Assembly: GCA_021272165.1 (NCBI GenBank)
Contig: JAJSLK010000013.1
Span: forward strand, 1 to 59,378
DNA from: Methylacidiphilales bacterium
GTDB lineage: Bacteria; Verrucomicrobiota; Verrucomicrobiia; Methylacidiphilales; UBA1321
Direction: 5' to 3'
Length of the DNA stretch: 59,378 bases
Both the position numbers and the translations under genes were made by a program. The notes beneath the pieces are model-generated. The model was given only the letters and a program-made list of their open reading frames with translations. It was not told the origin of the DNA and made no database searches. Positions 15,649 through 24,642 of this stretch are shown here, piece by piece. How positions within the stretch are numbered: position 1 is the stretch's first letter; each line of letters opens with the position of its first letter.

Positions 15649-18228
15649 ATGCCTTCCGATTCACGCAGCGGCCTTCAGGCAAAGGCCCCCAACTCAGGCC
15701 ATTCCCTCATCGCCCAGCCGACCGTCGAACGCCGTCAGCTCGAAAACGGCCTCAACATCCTGGTCCAGCCCGACTACACCGCCCCGGTCGTCTCCATCCA
15801 GTTCTGGTGCGCCACCGGCAGCATCCACGAAACGCCGTGGCTCGGCGCCGGTCTCTCGCACCTGCTCGAGCACCTCATGTTCAAGGGCACGCCCACCCGC
15901 GGCAACAGCCAGCTCGCCCAACAGATCCAGGACCTCGGCGGCCATCTCAACGCCTACACCTCCTTCGACCGCACCGTTTACCACGTCGACCTGCCCTCCG
16001 ATCACGCGCTCCCCGCGCTCGACATCCTTTCCGACGCCGTCTTCAACTCGACCATCCCCACCGACGAGTATGAAAAGGAAATGGAGGTCATCCGCCGCGA
16101 GTTCGCCATGGGCCGCGACAATCCCGACTCCGAACTCGGCAAGCTGATCTTCCAGACCGCCTTCACGCGCCATCCCTACCGTCATCCCGTCATCGGTTAC
16201 CTCGATCTCTTCAACCAGGTCACCCGCGACGTCGTCGTCCACTATTACCACGAGCGCTACGCGCCGCAGAACCTCACCCTCATCGTCTGCGGCGCCGTCC
16301 GGGCCGAAACCATCTTCGCCCGCGCCGAGGAATTGCTCGCAAAATATCCACGCCGTCCCGTCGCCGACATCTTCATTCCCGCCGAACCGGTCCAGCATCG
16401 CCGCCGCGAACTGCGTCGGGAGTTTCCCACCCAACTCAGCCGTGTCGCCCTCGTCTGGCCCATCCGCGGTTTCGACCATCCCGACACCCCCGCCCTCGAT
16501 CTCCTCGCCATCCTCGCCGGGGGCGGACGCAGCTCGCGCCTCAACCAAAGCTGCGTCGAAAAACTCGGCCTCGCCGAACAGATCGACGCCTTCGCCTACG
16601 CTCCTGCCGGTCATGGACTCTGGGGTGTCGAGGCCCGCTGCGCGCCCGGCAAGGAAGAGGCGCTCGTCACCGAAATCGGACGCCAGATCCGCGCTTTTCA
16701 GGAAGAAGCCCCGCTGGAACGGGAAGTCGACCGCGCCAAGCGCCAAAGCCTGCTTCACCAGGTCCACAGCCAGAAAACCATGTCGGGCAAGGCCGGAGCG
16801 CTCGGACGCGGCTGGGTCTACCAATGCGATCCCCATCTCGACGCCCGCTATTACGAACGCCTGCAGGCCGTCACTCCCGCCGAAATCCTCTCCGTCGCGC
16901 GCCACTATTTTCTTCCCGAGCGCGAAAATCTCGTCTCGCTCGTCCCGGAAAAAGAAAAAACATCTTCCCCTTCCATCTCCCAGGAAGCCCTGGCCCGTCC
17001 CATTCCTCAATTCATCCCGCTCGGCGCCCAGCGGCGCGGCCTCTACATGCCGCAACACACGCTTCCGCTGCTTTCGCTCCGTGCCGTTTTTCCCGGCGGC
17101 CTTTTGACCGAACCATCGGGCAAGGAAGGCCTCGGACGCCTCGCTGCCAACCTCCTTGTCAAGGGCACCCGCCGCCGCAACGCCGAACAACTTGCCGCCG
17201 AAGTCGAGCAACTCGGCGGTTCGCTCCATTCCGATTCCGGCAACAACAGCGCCACCCTCTCGCTCGAGCTCCTCAGCCCCGACGCCAAGGCAGGCCTCGC
17301 TCTCTTTCTCGAGATGCTCACCGAAACCAGCCCGGTTGAGGCCGAGCTCCAGACCGAGAAGCGCAAGCAGCTCTCCCTTCTCCAGGCCGAACTCGACTAT
17401 CCCATGGCCGCCGCGCGCGACCTTATCCGTGCCACCCTCTATCCCGGCCATCCCTATGGAGGAAAGAATTACGGCACACCCGAAAGCATCAGATCGATCA
17501 CCCTCAAGGACATCGTCAGCTACCAGTCCTCCCGGCTTCTGACCCAGGACATCGTCTTCACCGTCACCGGCCCCGTTGCTCCAGAGGAATGGCGCGAACC
17601 CGCCACCGCGGCCCTCTCGTCGCTCGCTGCCCACGACACGCAACCTCGAACCAAGGTCGCCATTCCCGTTCTGAAAGAAGTCATTCGCCGCGAAAAAATC
17701 GTGCCCAAGGAACAGGCCGTCATCCAACTCGCCTATCCCACCGTCCCCGTCACTCATCCCGACCAGATCGCCCTCTCCGTCCTCGATGAAGCCCTTTCCG
17801 ATCTCGGCTCCCGACTCTTCGTCCGCATCCGCGAAGAACTCGGCCTCGCCTATTTCGTCGGCACCTCCCAGTTCCTCGGACTCGAAGCCGGCCATTTCTT
17901 CTTCTATCTCGGCACCGATCCCGCCAGGCGCAGTCAGATCGAAACCGAACTGCTTAAGGAAGTCGCCCTCCTCGGCCAAAAGGGGATCACCCGGGACGAA
18001 CTCACCCGCGCCCGCGCCAAGATGCAAAGCCAGGACAAGCTCGAGCAGCAGAACCCCTCGCAGATCGCCTACGCCGCTTCACTCGACGAACTTTTCGGCC
18101 TCGGCTACGCCTACGGCCAGACCCGCCGCGACCGGATCGCCTCCATCTCGCTCGACGAGGTCAACGCTGTTGCCGCCAAATACTTCTCCTCGCCCAATTA
18201 CGTCCTCGCCGTCCTCTCGCCGGAATAA
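15649..18228 (+). CDS. M16 family zinc peptidase (two-domain)
   Basis: The 859-residue protein has two M16 halves. The first carries the inverted zinc motif HLLEH at 71-75 and the distal glutamate region EFAMGRDNPDSELGKLIF. The second half (from about residue 455) lacks the zinc motif, as expected for the inactive partner domain of pitrilysin-type clamshell peptidases. The conserved R/Y region near the end (REELGLAYFVGTSQFLG) is present. No signal peptide is visible, so it is probably cytoplasmic. The ATG at 15649 follows AAGG at 15639-15642. The substrate is unknown, although processing of peptides or cofactor precursors is known for the family. Confidence 0.92.
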   Translation: MPSDSRSGLQAKAPNSGHSLIAQPTVERRQLENGLNILVQPDYTAPVVSIQFWCATGSIHETPWLGAGLSHLLEHLMFKGTPTRGNSQLAQQIQDLGGHLNAYTSFDRTVYHVDLPSDHALPALDILSDAVFNSTIPTDEYEKEMEVIRREFAMGRDNPDSELGKLIFQTAFTRHPYRHPVIGYLDLFNQVTRDVVVHYYHERYAPQNLTLIVCGAVRAETIFARAEELLAKYPRRPVADIFIPAEPVQHRRRELRREFPTQLSRVALVWPIRGFDHPDTPALDLLAILAGGGRSSRLNQSCVEKLGLAEQIDAFAYAPAGHGLWGVEARCAPGKEEALVTEIGRQIRAFQEEAPLEREVDRAKRQSLLHQVHSQKTMSGKAGALGRGWVYQCDPHLDARYYERLQAVTPAEILSVARHYFLPERENLVSLVPEKEKTSSPSISQEALARPIPQFIPLGAQRRGLYMPQHTLPLLSLRAVFPGGLLTEPSGKEGLGRLAANLLVKGTRRRNAEQLAAEVEQLGGSLHSDSGNNSATLSLELLSPDAKAGLALFLEMLTETSPVEAELQTEKRKQLSLLQAELDYPMAAARDLIRATLYPGHPYGGKNYGTPESIRSITLKDIVSYQSSRLLTQDIVFTVTGPVAPEEWREPATAALSSLAAHDTQPRTKVAIPVLKEVIRREKIVPKEQAVIQLAYPTVPVTHPDQIALSVLDEALSDLGSRLFVRIREELGLAYFVGTSQFLGLEAGHFFFYLGTDPARRSQIETELLKEVALLGQKGITRDELTRARAKMQSQDKLEQQNPSQIAYAASLDELFGLGYAYGQTRRDRIASISLDEVNAVAAKYFSSPNYVLAVLSPE

Positions 18229-18239
18229 TCGAATTGCTT

Positions 18240-18890
18240 CTACAAACCGTAGAAATGCAAAAGATAGGTGATCTCCCCGGTTCCGGTTGGATTTACACTG
18301 GCGACTCCCGCCAGCGCCGTCACCGCCATGACTCCTCCGACATATCGGGCGCAAAAATAAGGGAGATAATCCCAAAAATTCGAGAGAAAATAATAAATGT
18401 CATATAAGGGAATGAAGAAGATCATGAGAATGGTCAGGTAATCTTCGTCCATCAACCTCACATACATCAGGCACGTCCCCACCAAGGCTGCCCCGGCCCC
18501 TGCCACCGCGAGGCATATGCCGATTGGAGTGTCTGCCCGGGCAATAAAATAAACTGCCACGCCAACGATCAAAAGCGCTATGACCATTCCCACGATCTGG
18601 AGGATAAATTCCCTGGAAGGCAGTGGAATCGGCGAGGCCGACTCAAGCCCCTCGTCACGCAGCGCCTCCGCTCTCTGCGAAACGGCGCCTGGCGGCATCT
18701 CCCGAGCCACAATGAATTCAGGGTGCCAGCTAAACGGTTGCCAGTGCTCTTCACCTTCCCGCCGCGTCGGGGTCTCGCCCGTGATCATTTTTCTGCGGAG
18801 CAGCCCCGCCATCTGCACAATGTCGTAAGGGCCGTCCTCTTCCTGTTCCGACCAGGCGATGTAAAATAGTGGTTCCTGTTTCGCCGCCAT
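18240..18890 (-). CDS. GYF_2-domain membrane protein
   Basis: Residues 8-60 resemble the GYF_2 domain (YIAWSEQEEDGPYDIVQMAG, then WQPFSWHPEF), a small module common in planctomycetes and verrucomicrobia and thought to bind peptides. After a linker there are three or four hydrophobic segments (FILQIVGMVIALLIVGVAVY, ICLAVAGAGAALVGTCLMYV, LTILMIFFIPLYDIYYFL and one more). The layout suggests a cytoplasmic GYF_2 domain attached to a polytopic membrane part. It is convergent with the M16 peptidase gene. Specific function unknown. Confidence 0.75.
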   Translation of the reverse strand: MAAKQEPLFYIAWSEQEEDGPYDIVQMAGLLRRKMITGETPTRREGEEHWQPFSWHPEFIVAREMPPGAVSQRAEALRDEGLESASPIPLPSREFILQIVGMVIALLIVGVAVYFIARADTPIGICLAVAGAGAALVGTCLMYVRLMDEDYLTILMIFFIPLYDIYYFLSNFWDYLPYFCARYVGGVMAVTALAGVASVNPTGTGEITYLLHFYGL

Positions 18891-18962
18891 GGGGAGACAT
18901 TAACTTCTTTCGGCATTGATTCAATCATTCGACATTAAGCATCGGCGTGTTATTTTTCCCCT

Positions 18963-19421
18963 ATGGCAGAACTCGACCAGCAAAAGTCCCCCATCGGCAA
19001 CGCCGAACTGGCCCAGCGTTTCGTCCAGTTCGTGATGATGCAGGCGCAAAACATCTTTTACGTCCTCGGACGCATCCCCTCGCCTGATGGCCATCCCATT
19101 CCGCCCAACCTCGAGGCCGCCAAGCTCCTCATCGACCAGCTCGAAATGATCCAGGAAAAGACCCGCGGCAATCTCTCCAGCCAGGAAGCGTCCATCCTCG
19201 ACGACGCGCTCAAGAATGTCCGCATCGCCTTCGTCGAGGCCAGCGGAGGCACACCCGCCAGCATGATGCCCAAATCGAATCTTCCTGATTTTCCGATCGA
19301 TGACGAAGAGGCTCCCGCCGCTGTGCCATCCGCTCCGGAAAAACCGAAGGCCTCCGCTCCCGCCCCGGCGCCCAAATCCGAACCCGAAAACAAAAAGAAG
19401 TTCACCAAGACCTACGGCTAA
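18963..19421 (+). CDS. DUF1844 domain protein
   Basis: The first 80 residues fit DUF1844: 'RFVQFVMMQAQNIFYVLG', then NLEAAKLLIDQLEMIQEKTR, then LSSQEASILDDALKNVRIAF. This short helical domain is widespread in planctomycetes, acidobacteria and verrucomicrobia and has no known function. The C-terminus is proline and alanine rich, ends in lysines and is probably disordered. It is divergent from the GYF_2 gene with a 72-base spacer and has no obvious downstream partner, being followed by a composite repeat. Confidence 0.85.
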   Translation: MAELDQQKSPIGNAELAQRFVQFVMMQAQNIFYVLGRIPSPDGHPIPPNLEAAKLLIDQLEMIQEKTRGNLSSQEASILDDALKNVRIAFVEASGGTPASMMPKSNLPDFPIDDEEAPAAVPSAPEKPKASAPAPAPKSEPENKKKFTKTYG

Positions 19422-19480
19422 AAGGCAGCGGCCGCCGGAGCCTGTCCTAAGCGAAGCTGATGGAACCGTTGCTGATTCTC

Positions 19481-19630
19481 GGTAGCCGTCGACCGCCGGG
19501 CGACGGAATTCCCTCGTTCCCAAACTCTATTTGGAAACGCGATTATCGGTGCAACTCTGTTGCCGGTCTAAATCCTTACCCATTTCTTTTTCTGCGCTCT
19601 TTGTGTTCTTTTGCGGCTAAAACCCTTCTC
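19481..19630 (+). repeat. Composite intergenic repeat, modules B-C-D
   Basis: Module B (19481-19506, starting GGTAGCCGTCGACCGCC) is identical over 26 bases to 52411-52436. It can form a hairpin with arms CCGTCG and CGACGG. Module C (19511-19564) contains CCCTCGTTCCCAAACTCTAT. Module D (19582-19630) contains TTTTTCTGCGCTCTTTGTG and GCGGCTAA, and overlaps the 3' end of ybeY. Confidence 0.85.
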
Positions 19631-20019
19631 AACAGCCGCTCCTGCGCTTCCGCCATTTCCTTCGCCAGTTTCGGCCTGGTATCGTCGTAACCGGCCAGAT
19701 GGAGGAGCCCGTGCAGGCCATAAAGCAGCACTTCCTCGTCCGTGCTCAGGCCGTGCGCGGCCGCCTGATCCCGCGCCACCACCGGACAAACGAGAATTTC
19801 ACCATAGGGAAACGTGATCACGTCGGTCTCGGTCGGATCGCCTAGAAAATCTCCATGCACCTTCGCCATCGTGGCGCGATCGACCAGGATAATATCGACG
19901 GCCTCAAGCTGCTCCGGCAAGGGCCGGGGAAGGAACGGCAGCGCCGCCTTAAGCCGCCGCAGAAGCGGACGGACCCGTAGTGGAACTTCGCCTTGTTGGT
20001 TTGACAATCGTAGACGCAT
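19576..20019 (-). CDS. ybeY: Endoribonuclease YbeY
   Basis: The 147-residue protein is the YbeY metalloprotein needed for 16S rRNA 3'-end maturation and ribosome quality control. It shows DVITFPYGEI and the metal site LHGLLHLAGYDD. In the usual site the third ligand is His (GYDH). Here it is Asp, a variant I recall from some other bacterial groups. The last 13 residues (AAKEHKERRKRNG) are encoded by repeat module D and so are likely a non-conserved extension. It overlaps the 3' end of pgpH by 71 bases. The order phoH-pgpH-ybeY is classical. Confidence 0.93.
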   Translation of the reverse strand: MRLRLSNQQGEVPLRVRPLLRRLKAALPFLPRPLPEQLEAVDIILVDRATMAKVHGDFLGDPTETDVITFPYGEILVCPVVARDQAAAHGLSTDEEVLLYGLHGLLHLAGYDDTRPKLAKEMAEAQERLLRRVLAAKEHKERRKRNG

Positions 20020-21556
20020 TTGATTTTTCCTTCCGGGCGTAGGAGATGCGCGTGTGCAGCATGTTCTTCAGCGTGGCCGACATCGCCTCCGCCGCCGCGC
20101 GAATTTCATTCATTGTCAGGTGGGACTCGTCAAGCTGGTGCGTCGAAATCTTGTGCTCGACGATCTCGTTGACCAGGTCCTCCACCCGCTGGGCCGTCGG
20201 CTTCTCCAGTGATCGCGAAGCCGCCTCGACCGCGTCGGCCAGACTCAGGATCGCGATCTCCTTCGTCTGCGGCCGCGGCCCGGGATAGCGGAATGAGTTC
20301 TCGGAAACCTCCGGTACGTCGTCCTCGCGCATGTTCATGATCTTGCCGCCTTCGCGCGCGTCCCGCTGCTGCTGCAACGCCCGCTGGTGGAAATAGGTCA
20401 CCAGCGAATCGCCGTGATGCTGCTGGATCGCGTCGAGCACCTGCTTCTTCAACCGGTACTTGAGGGCCAGGTCGATACCCTCCTTCACGTGCGCGATGAT
20501 GATCAACGCGCTCATGGTCGGCGACAGGTTCTCGTGCGGGTTCGCCCCCGGCGGGATGTTCTCGGTGAAATACTCCGGCTTGATGATCTTGCCGATGTCA
20601 TGGAAATAGGCCATCACGCGACAGGCCGTCGGATCGACCCCTACGGCCTTTGCCCCCGATTCAGCCAGGTTCGCCACCATCAGGCTGTGATGATAAGTGC
20701 CCGGCGCCTCCATCGTCATCTGCTGCAACAGCGGATGGTTCAGGTCCGCCAGCTCCAGCCAGGAAATCGGCGTCGTGATCTGGAACATCCATTCCACCAG
20801 CGGCAGAATCGAACTCACCACCATCGGCGTGATGATGCCCGCGCCGATTCCGCACAGCGCCTGCCAGCTGAGCGCGTCCCAACTCCGCCCGTGCACCAGC
20901 CCCAAGACCACCGCACAAAGAAGATTCAGACATCCCACGGCAAAGCCCGCCTTGATCAGGTCGAACCGCTTGCGGACGTTGCGGCTGAAATAGACCGCCG
21001 TAAAACCTGACAGCAGGCTCACGAATAAAAATGTGAAATTCTTGTCGATCAGCACCCGGTCGGCCAGCAGCGACGCCAGCATGCTCACCTGCACCACCGA
21101 GAAAAGCCCCGCCCGCGTTCCCAAAAGCATCGTTACCAGGAACGGCGCAAACGTACAGGGACTGATAAAATAGAGCCGCGCCACGACGGCCGGGTCGTTG
21201 CTCGACCAGAACAGGAACAATGCCTTGACCATCGCCAGGTTGATCCAGGTTGCGCCGAACAGCAGGGTTAGCTTGGAATTGGACCCCCAGATGGTCCCGT
21301 CATCGATCTCCAGCAGCATCAGCCCGCAGATGAAAACAATGAACGCAAAAATCTGGTCTTCACGATTGTCACCGTGATTGCCCCAGGCCACGCCGAGATG
21401 CAGCAGCACAACGAAAAAGGCCAGGATCAGCAGCCGCACCATCCAGCTCGAATCGAGCCGCCCCGGCAGGTTGTCCTCCGGGTTGCTCAGCCGCGTCTTG
21501 TCACATGCCAGGCCCTTGCGGACGAGGCGGCGGCGTTCCAGCCAGTCGAAGATCAT
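19949..21556 (-). CDS. pgpH: 7TM HD-type phosphohydrolase (PgpH-like)
   Basis: The 535-residue protein has a cytoplasmic N-terminus, six or seven membrane helices (from about residue 37 to 265) and a cytoplasmic HD domain. The HD signature is present: TYHHSLMVANLAESGAKAVG, then YFHDIGKI, then SALIIIAHVKEGIDLA and HHGDSL. Homologues (PgpH) hydrolyse cyclic di-AMP. The large extracytoplasmic domain typical of full-length PgpH is missing, so this is a short form, and the signal sensed may differ. It starts three bases after the phoH stop and overlaps ybeY. No diadenylate cyclase is in the window. Confidence 0.92.
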   Translation of the reverse strand: MIFDWLERRRLVRKGLACDKTRLSNPEDNLPGRLDSSWMVRLLILAFFVVLLHLGVAWGNHGDNREDQIFAFIVFICGLMLLEIDDGTIWGSNSKLTLLFGATWINLAMVKALFLFWSSNDPAVVARLYFISPCTFAPFLVTMLLGTRAGLFSVVQVSMLASLLADRVLIDKNFTFLFVSLLSGFTAVYFSRNVRKRFDLIKAGFAVGCLNLLCAVVLGLVHGRSWDALSWQALCGIGAGIITPMVVSSILPLVEWMFQITTPISWLELADLNHPLLQQMTMEAPGTYHHSLMVANLAESGAKAVGVDPTACRVMAYFHDIGKIIKPEYFTENIPPGANPHENLSPTMSALIIIAHVKEGIDLALKYRLKKQVLDAIQQHHGDSLVTYFHQRALQQQRDAREGGKIMNMREDDVPEVSENSFRYPGPRPQTKEIAILSLADAVEAASRSLEKPTAQRVEDLVNEIVEHKISTHQLDESHLTMNEIRAAAEAMSATLKNMLHTRISYARKEKSNASTIVKPTRRSSTTGPSASAAA

Positions 21557-21559
21557 AAT

Positions 21560-22564
21560 TTACAGGGTAAGGCTCGTCGCCTTTTCTCCTCGGTGGGCCT
21601 TGTACGCACGGATGATCGTCTGCACCAATTCGTGGCGGATGACATCGACCTCGTCAAATTTCGTGAAATAGATGCCCTCCGTGCCATGCAGAGCCTGCAT
21701 CGCCTCGACCAGCCCCGACTTGCGGTTGTGCGGCAGGTCGACCTGTGATGGATCACCCGTCACCACGCATTTGGAATCCTCGCCCAGACGGGTCAGGAAC
21801 ATGAACATCTGCTCGGTCGTCGTGTTCTGCGCCTCATCGAGGATCACGAAGCTGCGGCTCAGCGTCCGCCCGCGCATGTAGGCCAGCGGTGCGATCTCGA
21901 TGATCCCCTTGTCCATGCAGCGCTGGATTTCCTCGTTTTCCAGCATGTCGTTCAACGCGTCGTAGAGCGGCCGCAGGTAGGGAAAAATCTTTTCCTGAAG
22001 ATCGCCCGGCAGGAATCCAAGCGCCTCGCCCGCTTCCACCGCGGGCCGCGTCAGGACGATGCGGTTGACCTCCTCGTTCTTCAGCGCCGCCACGGCCATC
22101 GCCATGGCCAGGAACGTCTTGCCCGTGCCAGCCGGTCCGATCCCGAAGATCAGGTCGTGGTCCTTGATCGCCTCGACATATTTCTTCTGCTGCAGCGACT
22201 TCGGGATGATCGGCGGCTTCTTGGCCGAAATCTGAATCCGCGCGGCATGAAGGTCGGGTAGCCGCACCTCGCTGTTCCGAGCCACCGAATCGAGCGCGAA
22301 ATTAAATTCGCTCTTGCGAATATAAAGCCCCTTTTCCCGGGCCAGATGCAATTGCTGAAAAACATCCCGCGCCCGTGAAATCGATTCCGGCAGGCCGTCG
22401 ATCTTGATCCAGCCCTCCCGGGTCGTGATCTTCACGCCAAACTTTTCCTCCAGCCGCCGCAGATTGTGCGGATCGTTCACATAAAGGGCCTGGGCAGCCC
22501 GGGCATTCTCAAAGTTAAGCGTTTCGCTGTTTACAGCCGGTTTCGTCAGTGCATCAGTCGTCAT
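21560..22564 (-). CDS. phoH: PhoH-like ATPase
   Basis: The 334-residue protein has an N-terminal KH-like region (NLRRLEEKFGVKITTREGWI, about 34-52) and a C-terminal ATPase with Walker A GPAGTGKT at 143-150 and Walker B FVILDEAQNTT. Homologues (PhoH, YbeZ) act with YbeY in RNA processing, and helicase activity has been reported for some. Gene order with pgpH and ybeY supports that role. A near-palindrome at 22622-22639 lies just upstream. Confidence 0.95.
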   Translation of the reverse strand: MTTDALTKPAVNSETLNFENARAAQALYVNDPHNLRRLEEKFGVKITTREGWIKIDGLPESISRARDVFQQLHLAREKGLYIRKSEFNFALDSVARNSEVRLPDLHAARIQISAKKPPIIPKSLQQKKYVEAIKDHDLIFGIGPAGTGKTFLAMAMAVAALKNEEVNRIVLTRPAVEAGEALGFLPGDLQEKIFPYLRPLYDALNDMLENEEIQRCMDKGIIEIAPLAYMRGRTLSRSFVILDEAQNTTTEQMFMFLTRLGEDSKCVVTGDPSQVDLPHNRKSGLVEAMQALHGTEGIYFTKFDEVDVIRHELVQTIIRAYKAHRGEKATSLTL

Positions 22565-22642
22565 AAATCGGGGATCAGGATCAAAAGCTAGGCGGTATTT
22601 GGCAATATTCCACTCCGGAGGCTGGCTTACGTAGGCCAGTCC

Positions 22643-23533
22643 TCACGGCAGCGAAGCCGCCTTCCCTCCCAGATCGAGGAAAAGCTTGGCAAAAATTAGC
22701 CCAAGTAAAAGACCTGTTCCCAATCCGGCCAAAAAAATTGTTATCCACCACCCCCAGCCTACCACAGGAACAACGTTTTTCTTTGTTACCGGCTCGTCCA
22801 CAGCGACTTCCGGGCTTTTAATCAAGTGCGAAGAAGAAAGCGAAGTTATGGGCTCTTGGACCCCAAGTTGTTCGGCCTCAGTTTGTTGGGTTTTAAAAGA
22901 TTGGAAAACCGGGGCGCTCCCAAAACCAGCCGGAGCGGTTTTTGCGGGAGCGGGAGCCGACTTTTTTGATTCTGGAAGAGGCGTTAACCCGGGTTGAACT
23001 CGGGGCAGCCGCATCGGTTCCATTGGCAGCGGTTCCGGCTCGCGAATTGTGATCGCATTAAGCTCCTCGGCATCCCCGTCCTTCGTTTCATCTACGGGCG
23101 GGGCGATCAGTCTTTCCGGCGATAAGGTCTCCACTACCCGTGCAATCTCACCCGCCAGCGGCAACCGTTCCGTGTCCCGCCGCATGCTCGATTTCCGCGC
23201 CGAGCGCAGCCCGGCCGAAGGTGCCACGTCGCCCGCTTCGCCCGCAACTTCGGGGTCAACCCGGAAGGGGACCGAGCCGATATGAACGACATCACCAAAA
23301 GTCACCTGCGTCCGCTCTGTGACCAAAACCCCGCAGGTCGCCGTGCCATTGGCCGAACCGGTGTCTTCAATGAAGAAGGCATCGTCGAGATTGAAAATCT
23401 TCGCGTGGCGGCGGCTCACCGAGTTGTCCTCGATATGCACATAGGCATCGTCGGCCCGGCCCACGGTAAATTCACCCGGCGGAATGGGAGTGGCCTGCCC
23501 CGTATGCAGGTTGCGGAACTTAAAAATGGCCAC
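22643..23533 (-). CDS. FHA-domain protein with C-terminal membrane anchor
   Basis: Residues 5-95 form a forkhead-associated domain with the expected GEFTVGRADDAYVHIEDNSV, SRRHAKIF and GSANGT motifs. It should bind phosphothreonine peptides. A long low-complexity linker follows (about 95-260), then one hydrophobic helix near the C-terminus (WGWWITIFLAGLGTGLLLGL). The FHA domain is therefore probably tethered to the cytoplasmic face of the membrane by its tail. No Ser/Thr kinase is in the window. It is divergent from the coiled-coil membrane protein, with palindromes in the shared spacer. Confidence 0.9.
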   Translation of the reverse strand: MAIFKFRNLHTGQATPIPPGEFTVGRADDAYVHIEDNSVSRRHAKIFNLDDAFFIEDTGSANGTATCGVLVTERTQVTFGDVVHIGSVPFRVDPEVAGEAGDVAPSAGLRSARKSSMRRDTERLPLAGEIARVVETLSPERLIAPPVDETKDGDAEELNAITIREPEPLPMEPMRLPRVQPGLTPLPESKKSAPAPAKTAPAGFGSAPVFQSFKTQQTEAEQLGVQEPITSLSSSHLIKSPEVAVDEPVTKKNVVPVVGWGWWITIFLAGLGTGLLLGLIFAKLFLDLGGKAASLP

Positions 23534-23583
23534 AAAAGGAAATTAGAGCGACTGCGGTTTTTGCCAAGTTGTTTCCTTTTTCG

Positions 23584-23631
23584 GCGACTATTTACGATAT
23601 TTTCGTAACAAGAAAGTCGCGAAATATTCGC
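23584..23631. promoter_or_regulatory. Cluster of palindromes between divergent genes
   Basis: The AT-rich spacer between the FHA gene and the coiled-coil gene contains TTACGATATTTTCGTAA at 23592-23608 (6-base arms), enclosed by GCGACT (23584-23589) and AGTCGC (23615-23620). It also contains GCGAAATATTCGC at 23619-23631 (5-base arms). Such spaced inverted repeats are typical of repressor or activator sites, but the regulator is unknown. Confidence 0.5.
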
Positions 23632-23687
23632 CCAAAACGGGTTTATGGCTTGAATTGCCTTCGCATAAGTTTATTTCTCATGGAGTC

Positions 23688-24626
23688 ATGCCGGACAATA
23701 ACAGTTCTGCCGCCCAGCCCGAGCCGGAAGCCTCCACGGGCGAGTTCGATTTCGCCAAGTCGGGCGCGCCGGCAAGGCGAATGAAGCGCCGGTCGCTCAA
23801 GCCACAGACCCAGCCCGTCCTCAAACCCCTCTCAAGAACGCCGGGTGAGTTGGTCGAACCCGCCGCCGATACCGCTCACGCGCAAGAACCGGCTCCGGCC
23901 CGTACCAAATCAGCCCCTGCCCTCACCACCCGCCCCGCCTCGTCTCCGGCCGAACCGGGCCCCCGCATCGCTTCCACCACCAACCCCAGTTCATCTCCGC
24001 ACGGGACACGTCCCGCCACCCTTTATTACAGCTCCACCCCCCGCAAGGATAAGGAAGAACCCACCCCTATGAAATCGACCACCACCCCAACTCCGGCCTC
24101 TTCTTCCTCTGCCACGTCACCCGTTTCGAGTACCGTCTCACGCACCACTACAACCGCCTCTGTCCGTCCCTCTTCGATCTCCGATTACCGCACCAATGCC
24201 GAGCGCCAAGCCCGCGAACAAAAGTCGGTCGGCAACATCCTCGCCTATCTTGTTTATACGCTGATCGCCTTCTTCGTCATCGGTGCGGCCTTGGCCGGTT
24301 ACGGCGCCTATGTCGTTTCCAAGCAGCTCCATCAGCAGAGCGTCACTGTCGATGATCTCGACGCGCGCCTTACCGCGCGGAGTGATGCCCTCGAAGGTCA
24401 GTTGAAGACGACCATGACCACGCTGAGCGAGGCCCAGTCCCAGATCGCCCGCCAGCAGGAACTGATTCTGAAGCAGCAGGAGACGATCAACAAACTGATC
24501 GCCGCCGCTCAGGATAACGCCGCCGCGATCCGCACCGAAAGGGCCGCCCGCGCCGGCGAGACCGCCAGCCTGCGCGCCCGCGTCAAGGATCTGGAATACA
24601 AGGGCCCCATCACACAAAGATATTGA
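23688..24626 (+). CDS. Single-pass membrane protein with coiled-coil domain
   Basis: Starting at the ATG at 23688 (312 residues), the first 170 residues are proline, serine and threonine rich and probably disordered. A membrane helix follows at about 183-212 (NILAYLVYTLIAFFVIGAAL). Residues 220-300 are a glutamine-rich coiled coil (TLSEAQSQIARQQELILKQQ). The disordered part is probably cytoplasmic and could hold phosphorylation sites for an FHA partner, which is inference only. The next gene starts 16 bases downstream, so this is likely the first gene of a four-gene unit. Confidence 0.75.
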   Translation: MPDNNSSAAQPEPEASTGEFDFAKSGAPARRMKRRSLKPQTQPVLKPLSRTPGELVEPAADTAHAQEPAPARTKSAPALTTRPASSPAEPGPRIASTTNPSSSPHGTRPATLYYSSTPRKDKEEPTPMKSTTTPTPASSSSATSPVSSTVSRTTTTASVRPSSISDYRTNAERQAREQKSVGNILAYLVYTLIAFFVIGAALAGYGAYVVSKQLHQQSVTVDDLDARLTARSDALEGQLKTTMTTLSEAQSQIARQQELILKQQETINKLIAAAQDNAAAIRTERAARAGETASLRARVKDLEYKGPITQRY

Positions 24627-24642
24627 GCCTTCCTGCTGACTG

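Noticed and set aside
15694-18027. A 777-codon open frame on the minus strand opposite the M16 peptidase gene
   Set aside because: It is the antisense shadow of a GC-rich gene with strong third-position bias. Its translation is low-complexity Gly/Glu/Asp-rich sequence with no recognisable domain, while the plus strand encodes a clear HxxEH peptidase.
18236-18252. Terminator between the convergent M16 and GYF_2 genes
   Set aside because: TTCTAC and GTAGAA can pair, but there is no T-run on either side and the stem is only six bases.
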